A stretch of 64,000 bases of DNA from Lytechinus variegatus (Eukaryota; Echinodermata; Echinoidea; Temnopleuroida; Toxopneustidae): contig NC_054746.1 in assembly GCF_018143015.1 (NCBI RefSeq), positions 33,197,129 to 33,261,128 of the forward strand. The letters are read 5' to 3'. A program made the translations under genes and the position numbers. Each line of letters opens with the position of its first letter. Position 1 is the stretch's first letter. Positions 24,366-37,386 of the stretch are shown piece by piece. Under the pieces are notes generated by a model that was not told the DNA's origin, ran no database searches, and saw nothing but the letters and a program-made list of their open reading frames with translations.

Positions 24366-24931
24366 TTAAAGGTCAAGTCCACCCCAGAAAAATGTTGCTT
24401 TGAATCAATAGAGAAAAATCAAACAAGCACAATGCTGAAAATTTCAGCAAAATCGGATGTAAAATAAGAAAGTTATGACATTTCAAAGTTTCGCTTATTT
24501 TCAAAAAAATAGTTATATGAAAGCCAGTTACATCCAAATGAGAGAGTCGATGATGTCACTCACTCACTCACTATTTCTTTTGTTTTTTTATTGTTTGAAT
24601 TATACAATATTTCAATTTTTGCGAATTTTAAGATTAGGACCTCCTTGCCTGAAGCACAAAATGTTAAAATAATGGAATTCCACGTTTTCAGGGAGGAATG
24701 AAACTTCATTTCACATGAAAATGACGAGAAAATCAAAATATTTCATATTTCATATAATAAAATACAAAAGAAAAAGTGAGTGAGTGATGTCATCAACTCT
24801 CTCATTTGGATGAAACTGGCTCGTTCATATAACTATTTTGTTGAAAATAAGAGAAATTTTAAAATGCCATAACTTTCTTATTTTACATGCGATTTCGATC
24901 AAGTTTTTGTTGGGGTGGACTTGTCCTTTAA
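24366..24931. mobile_element. TTAA-flanked fold-back element, copy 1
   Basis: TTAA plus AGGTCAAGTCCACCCC at the left and GGGGTGGACTTGTCCT plus TTAA at the right. The inner halves are also inverted copies (GTAAAATAAGAAAGTTATGA against its complement). TTAA target sites suggest piggyBac-type mobilisation. Two sister copies are at 48210 and 57439. Confidence 0.75.
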
Positions 24932-25334
24932 CTAAAATCATAAAAGGGTAGATAAAGTTATGCGACCCAGACCTCTATAGATTTTCTTGGTTTTTTCTCC
25001 CTCTCACTCTCTCCGACCCCCTCTCCCCCCCCCCCCTCTTCTCTCTCTCTCTCTTTCACTCTCCCCTCTCTATTACCCCTTATTTATTCGCTTAATTCAT
25101 GAACATTCATGAGGCCTCTCTCCCCAGCATTTTGACCTAACATTTTGGCCTTATTTTCCACTACAAAATCGCACAGGCTTGAGGTGACTGGTCACAATGA
25201 AAGACGGGAATTGGGGCAGTAATAAAGGTCCAACATTTCAAACAACAGATTTTGCATAGGCCTGTCATCAAACTTACTGGGAATTTTATGAGAGTTGTCC
25301 ATCAAACGTTAAATTTGTTTCATTGCTGTAAATA

Positions 25335-25420
25335 TTTGTATATATATATATATATTTTTATCAATTTGGATATATATATATATATATTTACATATATATA
25401 TATTTACATATATATATAAA
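25335..25420. repeat. (TA)n-rich microsatellite
   Basis: Three short TA runs are separated by ATTTTTATCA and ATTTACA. Confidence 0.9.
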
Positions 25421-27813
25421 ATGTTGGAAAATCTGAAAGGCTATTTAATGTAACCATGGTAACTAGACAGCATGAGTTGTATGTATGAGGAAAAATAAAA
25501 ACGTTCTCGAACTCGAATTATAAAATCTAAAAAAGGTAACGTTTTAATGGTTTAAGGCATGAATCTTTATTCATACATTGACCTACTAAATATCAGTATA
25601 GGCCTATCAAATATTCTACTAGTGAAAGCGATACCATGGAACAATGGAAAGAAAAACATCAGTTCATATGCTACAAAATTGTACATTACCGAATTACTTT
25701 TTTTTTCGTTTACATATTGATATATTTTCATCAATACAAATGTATACCCGCAGTCTATCACCATGGTCTAGTACAATACGATATAATGAATGGCAGTATT
25801 AAGTCAAAGACGAGTTGATAGATATTAAAGATATATAATAAAACTGCAGTGAAGGGAAAGAGCGTCACGCAGCAATAAAATTTACATTTATTTTTATGCG
25901 AGAGAGCATAGCGACAGAGCGAAAAAACGGCCAACAGTTCATAGTAAAACTTAGCTTCATGGTACACCTATTACCCTATAAACTTGAATACAATATAGCA
26001 AAAGTTACTCATTAATAGATACAATTCCCAACAGCTCCTGAATCTAAAGGGGGTGTACAACTCCCCATTGCATTGAGGAGCAAACCCTGAAATATTTTAC
26101 ACTTTGTTGGCTTTTCAAAAGACAGAAGGGTCAAGGGATAATGATCATAAACATTTTGATCAAGAAACAGTGTATGTCATCGGTGGTCTTGCATTGTATA
26201 ATCAAACAAAAATGGAAATTAATTAATTACTGATACAGAAATGAAAGACACTTATATAAATACAGTCATTTTAACTTTAGTAATTATTGTCATTTCGTGC
26301 TAATGAAAAGTGTTAGAGACTATCAAAATTCCAAATGGATAAAAATATTTTTAAAAAACTTTTGAAAAGGGTTTATATATAAAGTTTATATGTAGTTTTC
26401 GTTTGTAAAAATATACAATTACATGTAGGCCTATATTAGCAAAATATCCGAGAAAGCGACATATTCATGATAGATGAAAGACATTTTAAAGGCATCCCTG
26501 GAACATGTGAAGGCCATAAAACTTTGAAGAATGTGCAATTTTTTGTACCTGTCAATTCTGTTAGAAATTCGAATTTTATATTTGAGATGTCAAGTGCTTC
26601 TCCCTGAAATGATTTTGTTTTTCTTAAAAGGGATCCTTTTGACACTTTTCTTACAAGTTATGGCACATCAGAATGCTCCAAAGATTTTACCCTGAAATTT
26701 AAGGTTTATGCTTGATAAATGACTTTATATCAATCATACCTAAAAGAGCAAGTATACAAAATATCAGCATTTTGGTTGGGATTCCGACCAAAACATATTT
26801 CGTTCCTAAATCGCAATTACGTTTCTAAAAAAAATTCAATTTCATATTATCCACGCCATGATAGTTTTTAGGACATACACATTCATATAATGTGATGATA
26901 AAATGGTAAAGTGACCAACACTTTGGTGCGATTTTAGCCGGATATGATTATGACGTCACTCGTTTCACTAAGTACAAAACATTGCTCATGCGGTGCAGAA
27001 TGTCCCAGAATTATGAGATGGATAGATGAAAATAGAAAGGTAAGGAACATGAAATCAATTCTTTAGTATATCATCTTTTTTCATGAATATTGACAAACAA
27101 AATGACGCACAGCATTCCAGTGAAATGTAAACTAAAGTTGATGGGCCCAATACAATGCCTATAGAGCGTTTGATTGCATTGCTTATTATGTGCAATAAAT
27201 CTTACAAACAAAATGTACGATCAATTTAAGGTTTTTATTTCGTAAAAGAGTTTTAAGGCTAATTCCATAGATAGGTGTCAAATTTTTCTTGGTGTCTCGT
27301 AGACATGAGGAACTTTGAACTATAAAAATCATCATGATTGCTGTCAAGACTATCATAAAACTACAAATATAAACCAAAAAAGAGAACATCATATATCTAA
27401 TGTGAGGTCTCATCTAAGATTCTCTTTTATTTATATTTAATATCATATCTTGTGCAATGTATTTTATTGTGATTTTTATACGGTAAATAAAACCAAACCA
27501 AACCAAAATACCCTGAAAGAATACATATGGGTCTACTAGCTGTTCATCTTATCAAAGTCATGATAATGATAATGGTCTCAGTAGCTTAATTCTTAGGTAG
27601 ATGGGACACCAATAATGTCATACATTTGCCTCTTTGATTGTAGAATTTTCCATAATTAGTTGTATTAATATTGTATAAATTACTCAAAATCTACAGTAAC
27701 AGATTTTCATTGTGGTGTCTATAAACAGGTCTAAAAGCATGTTTAATTCCAATCCCACGCCAAAACGAATCGGGAGAAAATGAGAAAATATTGCCTCACT
27801 GTGTTAAATCTCT
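25421..27813. other. Intergenic between the two SPEC3-like genes
   Basis: AT-rich with an (AAACC)n stretch at 27487-27506. AATAAA-type signals for gene B on the minus strand are at 27426-27431 and 27463-27468. No gene was recognised. Confidence 0.55.
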
Positions 27814-28064
27814 CTAATGTTTTTCCTCAATGTTGTAAGAAGGCGGTGCGCCGTATGGTGGCTGCGCTTGCCCGCTCGGTTGACCGTAACCTTGTGGTTG
27901 CATTTGAGGGTTGTAGCCTTGTTGTGGGGGTTGGTTGTAGCCTGGTTGATGTGGTTGAACGACTTGCATCTGTTGTGGTTGTTGTGTGTTAATCACAGTG
28001 GACGTGGTGACTACGGAATTGCCCTGGGTCACTGTTGTGAGTGACCCAGGGTTGTGGTACTCAG
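27814..28064 (-). CDS. SPEC3-like B, exon 3
   Basis: The acceptor is TGTCACAG at 28065 and the stop is TAG at 27814-27816. The exon encodes a Gln/Pro/Tyr-rich tail with a PPSY motif near its end. An open plus-strand frame over the same bases is a compositional shadow. Confidence 0.86.
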
Positions 28065-28831
28065 CTGTGACATAATAATTCAACACATTTATGAATTAAC
28101 GCAAATGTACCAAATTATAAACATCGTACAAAGGCATGGGGAACATTGTGATTACATAATAATTTCTATTTAAAAATAGGCCTATAATTCAAAATATGGA
28201 TAACTTTATAATCATTGAAAAAAAATACCTGAAACTGGCCAAACAAATTTTGAATGAAAGCTATATTCTGGCTAAGCAATTAAGATTTAGTGATAGATTT
28301 TCACAAGAAATGTAAATATTGTATTCAAACGTTGGCTTATATTTTCACTATCAAATACACCTCAACGGTTATCACAATTACATTATGATATATGCATAAT
28401 TATATTTTTTATAATAATAATGAAAGTGGGTTAATGAAGAGCGCTCACGACGACTGTCAGATATGACACTCCTGCAGACACTCCGCAATTATTGCAATCT
28501 TTAGCAAAGCTGCAAAGGGCCCTTTTGATTGGCAAAATGCCTATATAGCTCTAACGTTTAATATGTAACGATGTGTGTGTATATTCAAGTGAGTTTACCT
28601 GACATAGCAACCATGATAGTACCCCAGATGATAGCCCATATCCATCCGACGATGAACAAAGTGAGGAACAATTGAAGGATTCCAACCCAGAAGTTCAGGC
28701 AGAAGGTACCCACCTTACCCCCATCACTCTGGCCAGGGTTGGCGCAGCAGAAGACCGCGAAACCAGCCACAATAGTCCCTGTATATATAAATTAAGAAAG
28801 AGATATGAAAATTAAGAAGGGATAAGGTTGT

Positions 28832-28865
<34 letters not shown>

Positions 28866-31800
28866 TAGAATCTGGTCCTTAATCACGCTCTCATAATAGG
28901 GGCTAATCCGTTTAGAGTGAATTTTAGCTACAAAATGACCTTAAATCCACTGTTCACGCCAAGCGGACTCATTTTATTCGCAAATTAGCCAAATAGCTCT
29001 ATGACAATTACAGTGTATACTTTCTTGCAAGTAAGGAATTTGAAATTATAAAGATATATCTTTTGCAAAATAGTACAAGTGCTGTGGATCTAGATACGAT
29101 TCTCGAGTCTGTGAACAGGAAGATCAACGTTTCAAGTTATTCCGTAGCATTAATCATTGTTATCATTATCATTATTGTTGTTGTTGTCGCTGTTGTTACT
29201 ATCGTCATCATCATAATGATTATCATAAAAATAATATTCCGCATTTATATAGCGCTTAACACATCGGAACGACGTCTCTAAGCGCTTTACAGACATATTA
29301 TTACCCCGGTCATCGGATCCTTGCATGCCCGCATACAATGTATGCACCTTCTCCATCATTCATGCCATCATCTCTATTATCATTCTTGCTACTTTTATTG
29401 TTACTGTTGTTTTTATTATTATGATGGTTGAATATTTGTTAACAATAGGTTATTGACACGCCCCCTTCTCTTGTAGAATTATCAAATCAAATAAAATAAA
29501 AACCCATCAGAGTCATGTAATACAAATCTTAAACAAAGTGCCAGTTATGGTAACGATCTTAAGATGAGTTTTGACAGAATGTAAAATGACTATAACAAAA
29601 GTGTTTTTGTATAGATTTGATTTATGTGCAAAATTATTCTAGGACAACATGTATAATAACTGAGAATGGACAAAATATCCATGTCAGGTGGCGGGTCTTT
29701 ACAAAAATGAAACATTATCCCTGTGTTGCTATGGTGATCATAAGAGTATGTACAATCAATCGCTAAGCTTTCAGTTTTATGGAGCACTGAAGGTCTATGA
29801 TCATGACTCTCTTAACTCGAAAAATTCTGTTTTCGCTTTAATTCCTTGGTGGTGCAAATATTCACCATGCAACCATGTAGTCACTTAAGAAACATACGTA
29901 TGTGTTACAAATCATATCACTTCCATTCATAAAGTTAGCGTTATAAATGAGTTCAAAATATGATTGTAGTCTATGCGAGGGGTGAAAAAATGTTCACATT
30001 GTGCGCGAAACATGAAACTTGGCACACATGATAAAAAAAAAATCCTAAAAAAAATCCAGGGATGGTGTCGAAATTAACGCAAACTAATATAGCAACGATT
30101 GCTAGGGAACATATTTTCATTATCAACCAATGCATATGATGGCTATGGACCAAAAAATATTCAATGGTTATGATCCGTGTTAGCATTTGTAACTTCATAT
30201 TTCATATCAACACTATTTTGAAACTGTGTTGCCATGGTAACGGTATATCATAACACAATTAGTGTGTAAACATCTTGAGGATGGAACTACATCTTCATTT
30301 TACAACCTATGCTCCCAAAAATTTGGCCCATGTACATACTGTAGGTCTTAAGCAAAAGATGTGCAAGACACTATTTCCTCATTTCTCAGAAATTATGTTG
30401 CCGTGGTACCATATAATATAGCCAAAAATCCAGGAAAACTCATGGCGGATAAAATTACTTCCCCAGTTTTCATCCAGAGCTCATGCATGGAAGATAGCAC
30501 ACATATTAATCTTTGGGGGTAAAGACATGCTTTGAAAAGATGAATAATTATTCACAAATAACACCATTTAAAAAAACTCTATTGGTTAAGTGACGCTGCC
30601 GCTCCTGTCGCCACCGCCGCCGTTTACATCGCCGACGAATGCAAGAAAGGGAGGGTGAAATATGGTATAATTATCTGAATATTCTGCCAAAACCTATTAA
30701 AAAATAAATTTTTGTATGAGAACAACAACTTTGCTTGCACGCTTCGTTCACTCTCAGCTTTTATAAAATGTTGCCTCATACATTATGTCTGCCTCTCAAA
30801 ATGTTTGACTTATTGCACTTGTCATTGATCAAATTAATTTTGTTATAATACACCAGACCAGAATTTCACTTATCTTTACGATTTTATCAATTTGACATCT
30901 AAAATAACTTTTATTAGCAAACAATGTACTAAGTATTTCAAATGTGAATTGATTTATGTTTACAATTTTTGATGTCGTTTAATCTCTGAATTTATTAAAA
31001 AAAACTGTTGAAAATATTTCCATTCAGCAAATACTTTCCATTTCATTTGCATCAATGTACTTTTTTCCATGATTGGGAAGTTTTTATTGTGGTCTGGGAT
31101 GGCATATTAATTTTGCTTAAGGCACCCTATTCCTAATCATTATAAAGACAACTTTATTCATTCTTATCTCAACTGTAACCAATGAATAAATGATTTTTTT
31201 AGTGAACACATTTCAAATATTTAATCTCCCTTTTCTCCTCTTGGTTTGAAAAGAAACATGGTTTTAGACACCATTCAGTCTTCCAACTACTGAAAATTTG
31301 CTCGCTAGCTTTGTTCGCTCGCATATTACTGTGCGCGGTCAGCCAACTGTAATTCAGTATTTTATGTCACACTTAAAACCGTTAAAACATCCTTCGAAAA
31401 AAATATGATATAGGCCTTCACTATCACCACCAAATGTGATAGATGATAACATTATGTACATATTTATTTACCCCACATAAGTTGATGATTGGATGCCCCG
31501 AAATTAGGAATTACCAGTTCAATATGATATCCCCCACTTCTCGGATCGGATTTCACCAATGATTTTTATGTTGCAATAGTATACAGAATACTATCATGGA
31601 AATTATTATAGTAGCCACCTGGAAGCGACATTTTTCAGGCCATTCTTTTCTGGGGGGGGGGGGGTCATCTTGGATGTTTTGTTAACATCTAGGAAAGTTA
31701 ATAAAGTTGTTTTGGTTTATTTCTTGCATGGGTGGCAACAGAGGGATAACTGCCCTCAAAATGCCTGTTGTTAGGGCAATTTTGTTACTTTGTAACCGTT

Positions 31801-32442
31801 GCTGAGGAATGTGTTGGTAATTTTTGGCACCACCCTTGAAAATCATCAGTATGAGATGAAGAATAATTGTGCCAGGTTTCATGCTCGTAGCATTTTCTGA
31901 ACAAAAGTCGTCGCCTGGACTTTACGGTCTTTAATAATTATGATCAAAGGGGAAGGTCTACCCATAAAAAGCATGCATGTATGTAAACATTTTTACTCGC
32001 TATTTATTTCATGGAACAAAAAACTTACGTAAAAAAAAAAGATTTTATCCACTTGCTCTGACGGTCTGATTATCAGATGGCGATGATGAATTTCACTTGG
32101 CCAATACTGTTAATCTGGTCTAATTTTTAGGTCAAATTCACAGATTTGAAAATGAAAAAAACACTAGAAAATGGACTAATGCACTTCGTGCGGTCTGGTC
32201 TTTGTATACGGTTCCAATGACGACATTAGGTAGAACTTATTAGAGAGAAAATATATACAGAGAATATTTTACTTACCAATTCCAGGGAAAATGATATTTA
32301 TAATCAAGCATGTAACGGATAGGGCGATGTGCATGGACGGTATGGCAGCACGACAAGCATTGGGTTCCCTGGTGTTTTGATGAACAACTACTGTCTGGGG
32401 TTGCGCGGGCGCCACCACGACTGTTGGATTGTTACTCGTCAT
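27814..32442 (-). CDS. SPEC3/Stum-family two-pass membrane protein, paralogue B (3 exons)
   Basis: The coding sequence joins 32442-32277, 28778-28599 and 28064-27814, giving 198 codons plus stop. All introns are GT-AG with phases 1 and 1, as in paralogue A. The start at MTSNNP has A at -3; the frame stays open upstream, but homology with A supports this ATG. The protein carries NACRAAIP (residues 28-35), a first hydrophobic segment reaching PGIGT, an AGFAVFCC-NPGQS block, a second membrane segment with VGWIW, and a Pro/Gln/Gly/Tyr-rich tail ending in a PPSY motif. The tail is about 57 residues shorter than in A and lacks the perfect octapeptide repeats. The role is inferred from family members tied to cilia or mechanosensory membranes. 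AATAAA-type signals on this strand occur about 350-390 bp past the stop (27463-27468 and 27426-27431), but their use is unproven. Confidence 0.88.
28599..28778 (-). CDS. SPEC3-like B, exon 2
   Basis: This 180-nt exon has a TATATACAG acceptor and a GTAAAC donor. It encodes VFCC-NPGQS and the second membrane segment with VGWIW, collinear with exon 2 of paralogue A. Confidence 0.9.
28833..28862. repeat. (CT)n microsatellite
   Basis: About 15 uninterrupted CT units in intron 1 of SPEC3-like B. Confidence 0.95.
29236..29340. repeat. Dispersed repeat with TATATAGCGCTTA and AAGCGCTTTACAG
   Basis: The two GCGCTT-containing blocks are followed by ATTATTACCCCGGTCATCGG and TGCATGCCCGC. The latter half resembles part of the triplicated hAT unit (TTATTACCAAGGTGATCTGA...GGCATGCCC), so both derive from a common dispersed repeat. 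Confidence 0.6.
29540..29640. repeat. Dispersed repeat fragment shared with 56435-56535
   Basis: GGTAACGAT, then an AGATGAGTT/AAATGAGTT block, ACAGAAT and an AAGTGT block occur in the same order and spacing at both places. Copies are diverged. Confidence 0.45.
32277..32442 (-). CDS. SPEC3-like B, exon 1
   Basis: This 166-nt coding exon ends in phase 1 before a GTAAGT donor at 32276. It encodes a Val/Gln-rich N-terminus, NACRAAIP and the first half of membrane segment 1 up to PGI. Confidence 0.86.
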
Positions 32443-33849
32443 CTTGATATAAATTGACCAGAAATTCAGAGCGAATTCACAAAATATGAAATGAGAATTA
32501 AAACCCAAGTGAAGCGAAAGAAATGTATATACGGAACGATATCTGTTGACGAGACGGTAAAGGTATACTGCACATGCAAATCCTCCCGGAGAGCAGTGTA
32601 AGAGGTTTTGGCAAAGACAGGGTTGAGAATGAAATGAATGATGTTGATTCGATATAAATAGACATGAGAAATTGGGAAAATATTTACCAAGGTACATGAT
32701 GGCTCAAGTTCAAAGGATAGGTAAATAGAGAGTTATGGAGAGAAATCGAGTGTGAGAGTGAGGATTAGAGGGTGTGAGATAGAGGGAGAGATGTGGAAAA
32801 AATAATAAGTTGAGTTATGTGTAGGAGAAAAGGAGGGGGGAAGACTTTGTAGGCAAGTCCCGGAGGCAAGTACCTGTTTATAGAAATGGATATTACAGAG
32901 GAATTGGGAAAGATGAAAATAAAAAAAGAGACATCATGTAAAAATATGAAAGTATTCAAACTCCGAAATCTGTCAAATAGTAGATGAATAAATGAGAATT
33001 AACTATCTTTTGATGTTGTTGTTCTTTCCCCGTTTTCCCCTTCTCTTCTTTTTCTTTTCACTGCTTCAAAAATGGCAAGTGGCTGTTGCCCCTCCTGTAC
33101 TCCCTGAGGTGCGATCCCCTTTCTCCTTTTGACCCAAATAATAGATACTTCTTTCTCATGGACAATAATTTTATTGGGAAAGTTATCTAGAAATTTTGAT
33201 TTCGGACATGACAGCATTATATAAGAATTCCGGTCACAAGACAATGAATAATGGAGAGGCAATCTGTTGAAAACGGTGGTTTGAGTCGAGCTAAATGTCG
33301 CCACAATGGGATACACATTTTTCTCGCAGAAGTCTTATTTTATCATACAGTTGATAACGCAGAGAGTTTGATGAATCTTACAGGCTCGCGGTTTCATTTA
33401 GGAGAATAAAAACAAAAAGGCCTAGAAATGACACAATTAAACATCCGATCTTATCATTGAATTCGACTATTTTTCCAGCGATGTACCAAAAGACAATGAC
33501 GCTGGATTCGGTTTCAAGATGATCTTTGTGAGATACCTTTCTTATGCACGTCAAAATTATTATTCAAAATATTCTTTCTCAATGATCCTTTAAGACTGCT
33601 CTTTAAAAAATCACTCTCTAGTTTGAAAAAGCTAAAAATGATTTAAAGCTATTTAAAATCTAAAAACAATAGAATACCACACGAAAAATACATTACAATA
33701 CCGTGATATAAGTTTTAAAATACTTTTATTTTAATGATTCATAGAGATCGATAATCATTTTACATTCCACGAAAGACGAAGCAGGGTGTCTATATCTATA
33801 TTTTACATACGTCAGATAAAAGAAATTTATATTTTCACTGTGCATAGAT
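32443..33849. other. Upstream region of SPEC3-like B
   Basis: It includes the putative promoter and 5' UTR of the minus-strand gene, plus purine-rich sequence at 32700-32860. A 105-codon minus-strand frame at 33316-32999 has no recognisable domain and is not called. Confidence 0.45.
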
Positions 33850-33930
33850 GATAATGATGATGATGATGATAATGATGATGATGTCTATAATAACAACACT
33901 AATAATAATGATAACGATAATAATGATGAT
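33850..33930. repeat. (GAT)n-rich microsatellite
   Basis: Runs of GATGATGAT with AAT interruptions. Confidence 0.9.
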
Positions 33931-34210
33931 ATCAGCGATTATAACATGGGCTATTCATTTTATCCATCAACCTTTGGCAGTATATAAACCTACACTTATT
34001 CCATGATTGTATATGGATGTTTTTCCAATTTTGGAGAAATAAATAAGTTCTTTGGCCACGATGTATTTAATAATAATTAGCGTTGTTTTCTTACTTTCTT
34101 GGAGCTAAGACGCAACGTTGGAAGAGGTTTGAAGCTGTAAAACATAAATATTGTGGCGTTTCATAATAGTTCATACAACTATTTCCTTTGTTAGTATATT
34201 GAATCTATTG

Positions 34211-34463
<253 letters not shown>

Positions 34464-34713
34464 GATTGCATAAAGCAAAGTTCTTTAACTTCTAAATTCA
34501 ACTCTTGAAACGGGGGATTTCTCTCGCTCGTTCGCAACGCTCGCTCACATACATATTTCTAAAATGCCTGCAGACCCTCTCCTCTTTTCCCATCTTATCC
34601 CTATAGCATTGCAGTCCCTGGTTGAAACCCACAGGAAATAATTCAAATATAAGTCTCATTGGACTGTTTGAATATTTTGTTATGTGATTTTTGTTAGCTT
34701 GGTCCCTATATAC

Positions 34714-34978
34714 GGGTCGTGTGGTCCAGTGGTTAGAGCATTGGACTCATAATAGCAAGGTTGTGAGTTCGAATCCCAACTCTGCCATTGTCTCCACTTT
34801 GATAAAAAGGCCCAAGAATGATATCTGTCGTCTATTACGTCAGCCATTATGACTGATAAACCTAGACGTTAAATGTTTCCAAGGTAATTGGTTATATACC
34901 AGCTTTGCGTTTACCAGCTAAAATGCTGTCCTGCCGAGTTCCTACGGGAGTTACCACAAACAGAAACAGAAACAGAAT
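34714..34978 (+). mobile_element. tRNA-derived SINE, copy 1
   Basis: A tRNA-like head (34714-34787) has an A-box-like TGGTCCAGTGGTTAGAGC, a CAT anticodon-like triplet at 34748-34750 and a B box GAGTTCGAATCCC. A ~190-bp unrelated body and an (AGAAAC)n tail follow. A second copy on the other strand shares head, body and tail, so this is a SINE and not a tRNA gene. Confidence 0.82.
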
Positions 34979-35012
34979 ACACGCTCTGTTCCCATAACAA
35001 TCACTTTTGCAG

Positions 35013-35092
35013 TCAAACCCTCAAGGTCAAGGCCTGGATAGGGCGTGAAAAAATGGATGAAAACATCAAGGCCAAGACCAAGACTAACGTAT
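35013..35092. repeat. Degraded CAAGGCC-type hAT end
   Basis: CCTCAAGGTCAAGGCCTGG and CATCAAGGCCAAGACCAAGA resemble the ends of the element at 5148-9343. Confidence 0.5.
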
Positions 35093-35770
35093 TTCAATTA
35101 TTACGACGTAAAGAACAAGGAGAATAAAGCTAGGTATGTACAAAAATATAGATAAAAGATGAGCTAATAAATGTCCTCGGTGCCTGTTCATATTAAACTC
35201 ACCGAGTTGTATCATTTTCAGTACAATGATTCGACCTTTGTTTTCTTTATTTGCAGTAATTCCAGATGTATAGAGACCTAACTACTGGTAAGTTGGCTTA
35301 TATACTGAGAATCTAGTGAACTTGTAGTTCTATCTCTTAGCTAGTGAGAAAAACGGGAGAAATTGCATAATCAAATACTCAATACATGCACATTATATGC
35401 ACACGTGCGATTATGAAACGATAAAGAAACAAGTGTTTGAAATAATACAGCTTTCTTGTCATCTTTCGCTTTTATCCTGCCTTGAAACCATAGTAAAAGA
35501 AAGATCAATGACAAACAACATTGACAAAAGAACGAGTAAAAATTGATTTGGCTTAGTTTATGTTTGTCAATCTGAGACGCTAAATAAAATATACAATTAG
35601 AAAAGATCTTTCAACATAAGTGAATTTAACTGATCATTGCCATATTCACGAACCAGTATCTTTCATGCCAGTATGCACTTCGAATCGCTCTTAGATTACA
35701 ATTTGCGTGCATTTTTATAATCTCATTTGGCAAACCATGTTCAGAGTTCTCGCGCATGCTCCGTATTAAG

Positions 35771-35961
35771 CAGGGGCGGATCCAGGATTTTCCAAAGGGA
35801 GGGGGGAATTTTTCGGAGGAAAAAATTGACAAGCCCCCCCAAAAAGGTCTTCAATTTCAAAAGAGGGGGCACACTTCTGTTTTCATGGCAATTTTGATTT
35901 TGCTTCTGAAGGGGGGGGGGGGGCACATGCCCGCTGTGCCTACCCCCTGGATCCGCCAGTG
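35771..35961. mobile_element. hAT-type MITE with perfect 8-bp target duplication
   Basis: The ends are CAGGGGCGGATCCAGG and CCTGGATCCGCCAGTG. They are flanked by GTATTAAG on both sides (35763-35770 and 35962-35969). At 191 bp and without coding capacity it is a clean MITE. Confidence 0.85.
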
Positions 35962-35969
35962 GTATTAAG

Positions 35970-37386
35970 AAATAAGAGTGTGTGTTTGATATCATTTACG
36001 CGTCGGCAATTATGACTTTGAGCCACCCTCAAATCTTTGTGAAACACCCTTGTCATTTTCTGCATGAGTTTAATTATGCTTACCCAGACTAATTAAAATC
36101 GTGCAAATAATAACATGAAGATAAGCAACTGAACAGAAAATCAAATCTATTGAACATAACAAATCATTAAATAAGTATTTTAGAAAAAATAATGAAGCCC
36201 CAAATTAAGAAAATGTCATGTGGAAAGGGATGTAAATAACGGATTCAGAAGTAAACAGATAACAAAAAAAGCAAAGTAAACGTTGCATTACGCATGGTTA
36301 ATGTGTTCTTTACAATTACATATTTTGCGCATGGAAAATACCTAGGGTTACATTGTAAGGGCGTATCGGAGCAGAACAAGATCAACAACATGACAATTAA
36401 AGGTAAAATCCTCTGGAATGATAAAAGAGGGGGGTTATCGAGGGGTTACCAACGCAAGAGCTATGCTATATTATGGTTTAACGTGCAGAAAATATACCAT
36501 TCCCTTAATAATACTTCGTATACGAATTTCGGAATTTAAAGAGTATTATATATATGTATACTGTATATTTATACCTGCGAATGAGTCCCATTACTCAAAT
36601 GTTTGATATACTTTCTTAGTGGATCCACGCTCTACAAGCAATGCTTTTTTAGTGGACCCCCTCATTTCCATATCAGATTCTGTTAAAACTATTTTACAAA
36701 TATCGTGGAACTTGTAATTGATTTGTATATTCATTTTTATCATATTTCATTTGTATTTGTTTAAATTTATAATGTGTGTTTGATTTGTATTTACTTATAA
36801 TGTTGATAATGGAAATGGAAAATAAAACTTGAACTTCTGTTCATAAATATAGATTGGGATGATATCAACAAGGGATGATAATCAAATATCATTCCATAAT
36901 GCTTGCATTGGATATATTCACCTCCCATCCACTATCACCCTACCACCGCTGTTTACTCATCTCGAAGATTCTTAGTGTTGATTAAGTCAAATGCTATCAT
37001 GGATGTTGTCTTGTACTGAATTTTATTAAGTTGGTGTTACACGGAGGCCCTGTGCTTTCTTTCATAAAAGACCAAATTTAATATTTTGCCAAAATACACA
37101 CCCATTTTAATGAAATGATGCGTTCGTTATTCCGAAGGTTCGAATACGTCGAAGGTTAAATCGATGGGTCCTTTATTCCGAATGTTCGTTAGTCCAAAGA
37201 TTCATTGGCCCGAAAACGAAATAAGGTTCATTAGTCAGACTGTGAATTGGTTCAAAAACGAAATAAAGTTAGGTATTACCAATGCCCCATGCCATCTAAA
37301 CTTCTATTTAAAAAATTGGAAATCTTAGTTTGGCCATTAGTTTCGCCAAATTTTACACAATGCATATTTCATATCATTCAAAAGAT
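35970..37386. other. Non-coding; degenerate TTCGTTAGTCC-type repeat near its end
   Basis: No gene recognised. At 37125-37270 short units like TTATTCCGAA-GGTTCG and GTTCGTTAGTCCAAAG recur, a degraded minisatellite. AATAAAACTTGAACTT at about 36822 looks like a retroelement tail. Confidence 0.5.

Larger units (their letters stand above)
28779..32276. other. Intron 1 of SPEC3-like B
   Basis: It contains a (CT)n microsatellite (28833-28862), a dispersed repeat at 29236-29340, repeat-like sequence at 29530-30560, and small CTCGCTAGCTTTGTTCGCTC-type motifs near 30740 and 31300. No further exon was seen. Confidence 0.6.

Noticed and set aside
32442..32697. N-terminal extension of SPEC3-like B
   Set aside because: The frame is open upstream, but paralogue A starts at the equivalent of MTSNN, and the extension is not like the family.
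32999..33316. 105-codon minus-strand frame upstream of SPEC3-like B
   Set aside because: No recognisable domain, no paralogous counterpart and a basic low-complexity end; not supported as a gene.
34714..34787. tRNA-Met gene
   Set aside because: Head is followed by a SINE body and tail shared with a second copy; the stems are imperfect.
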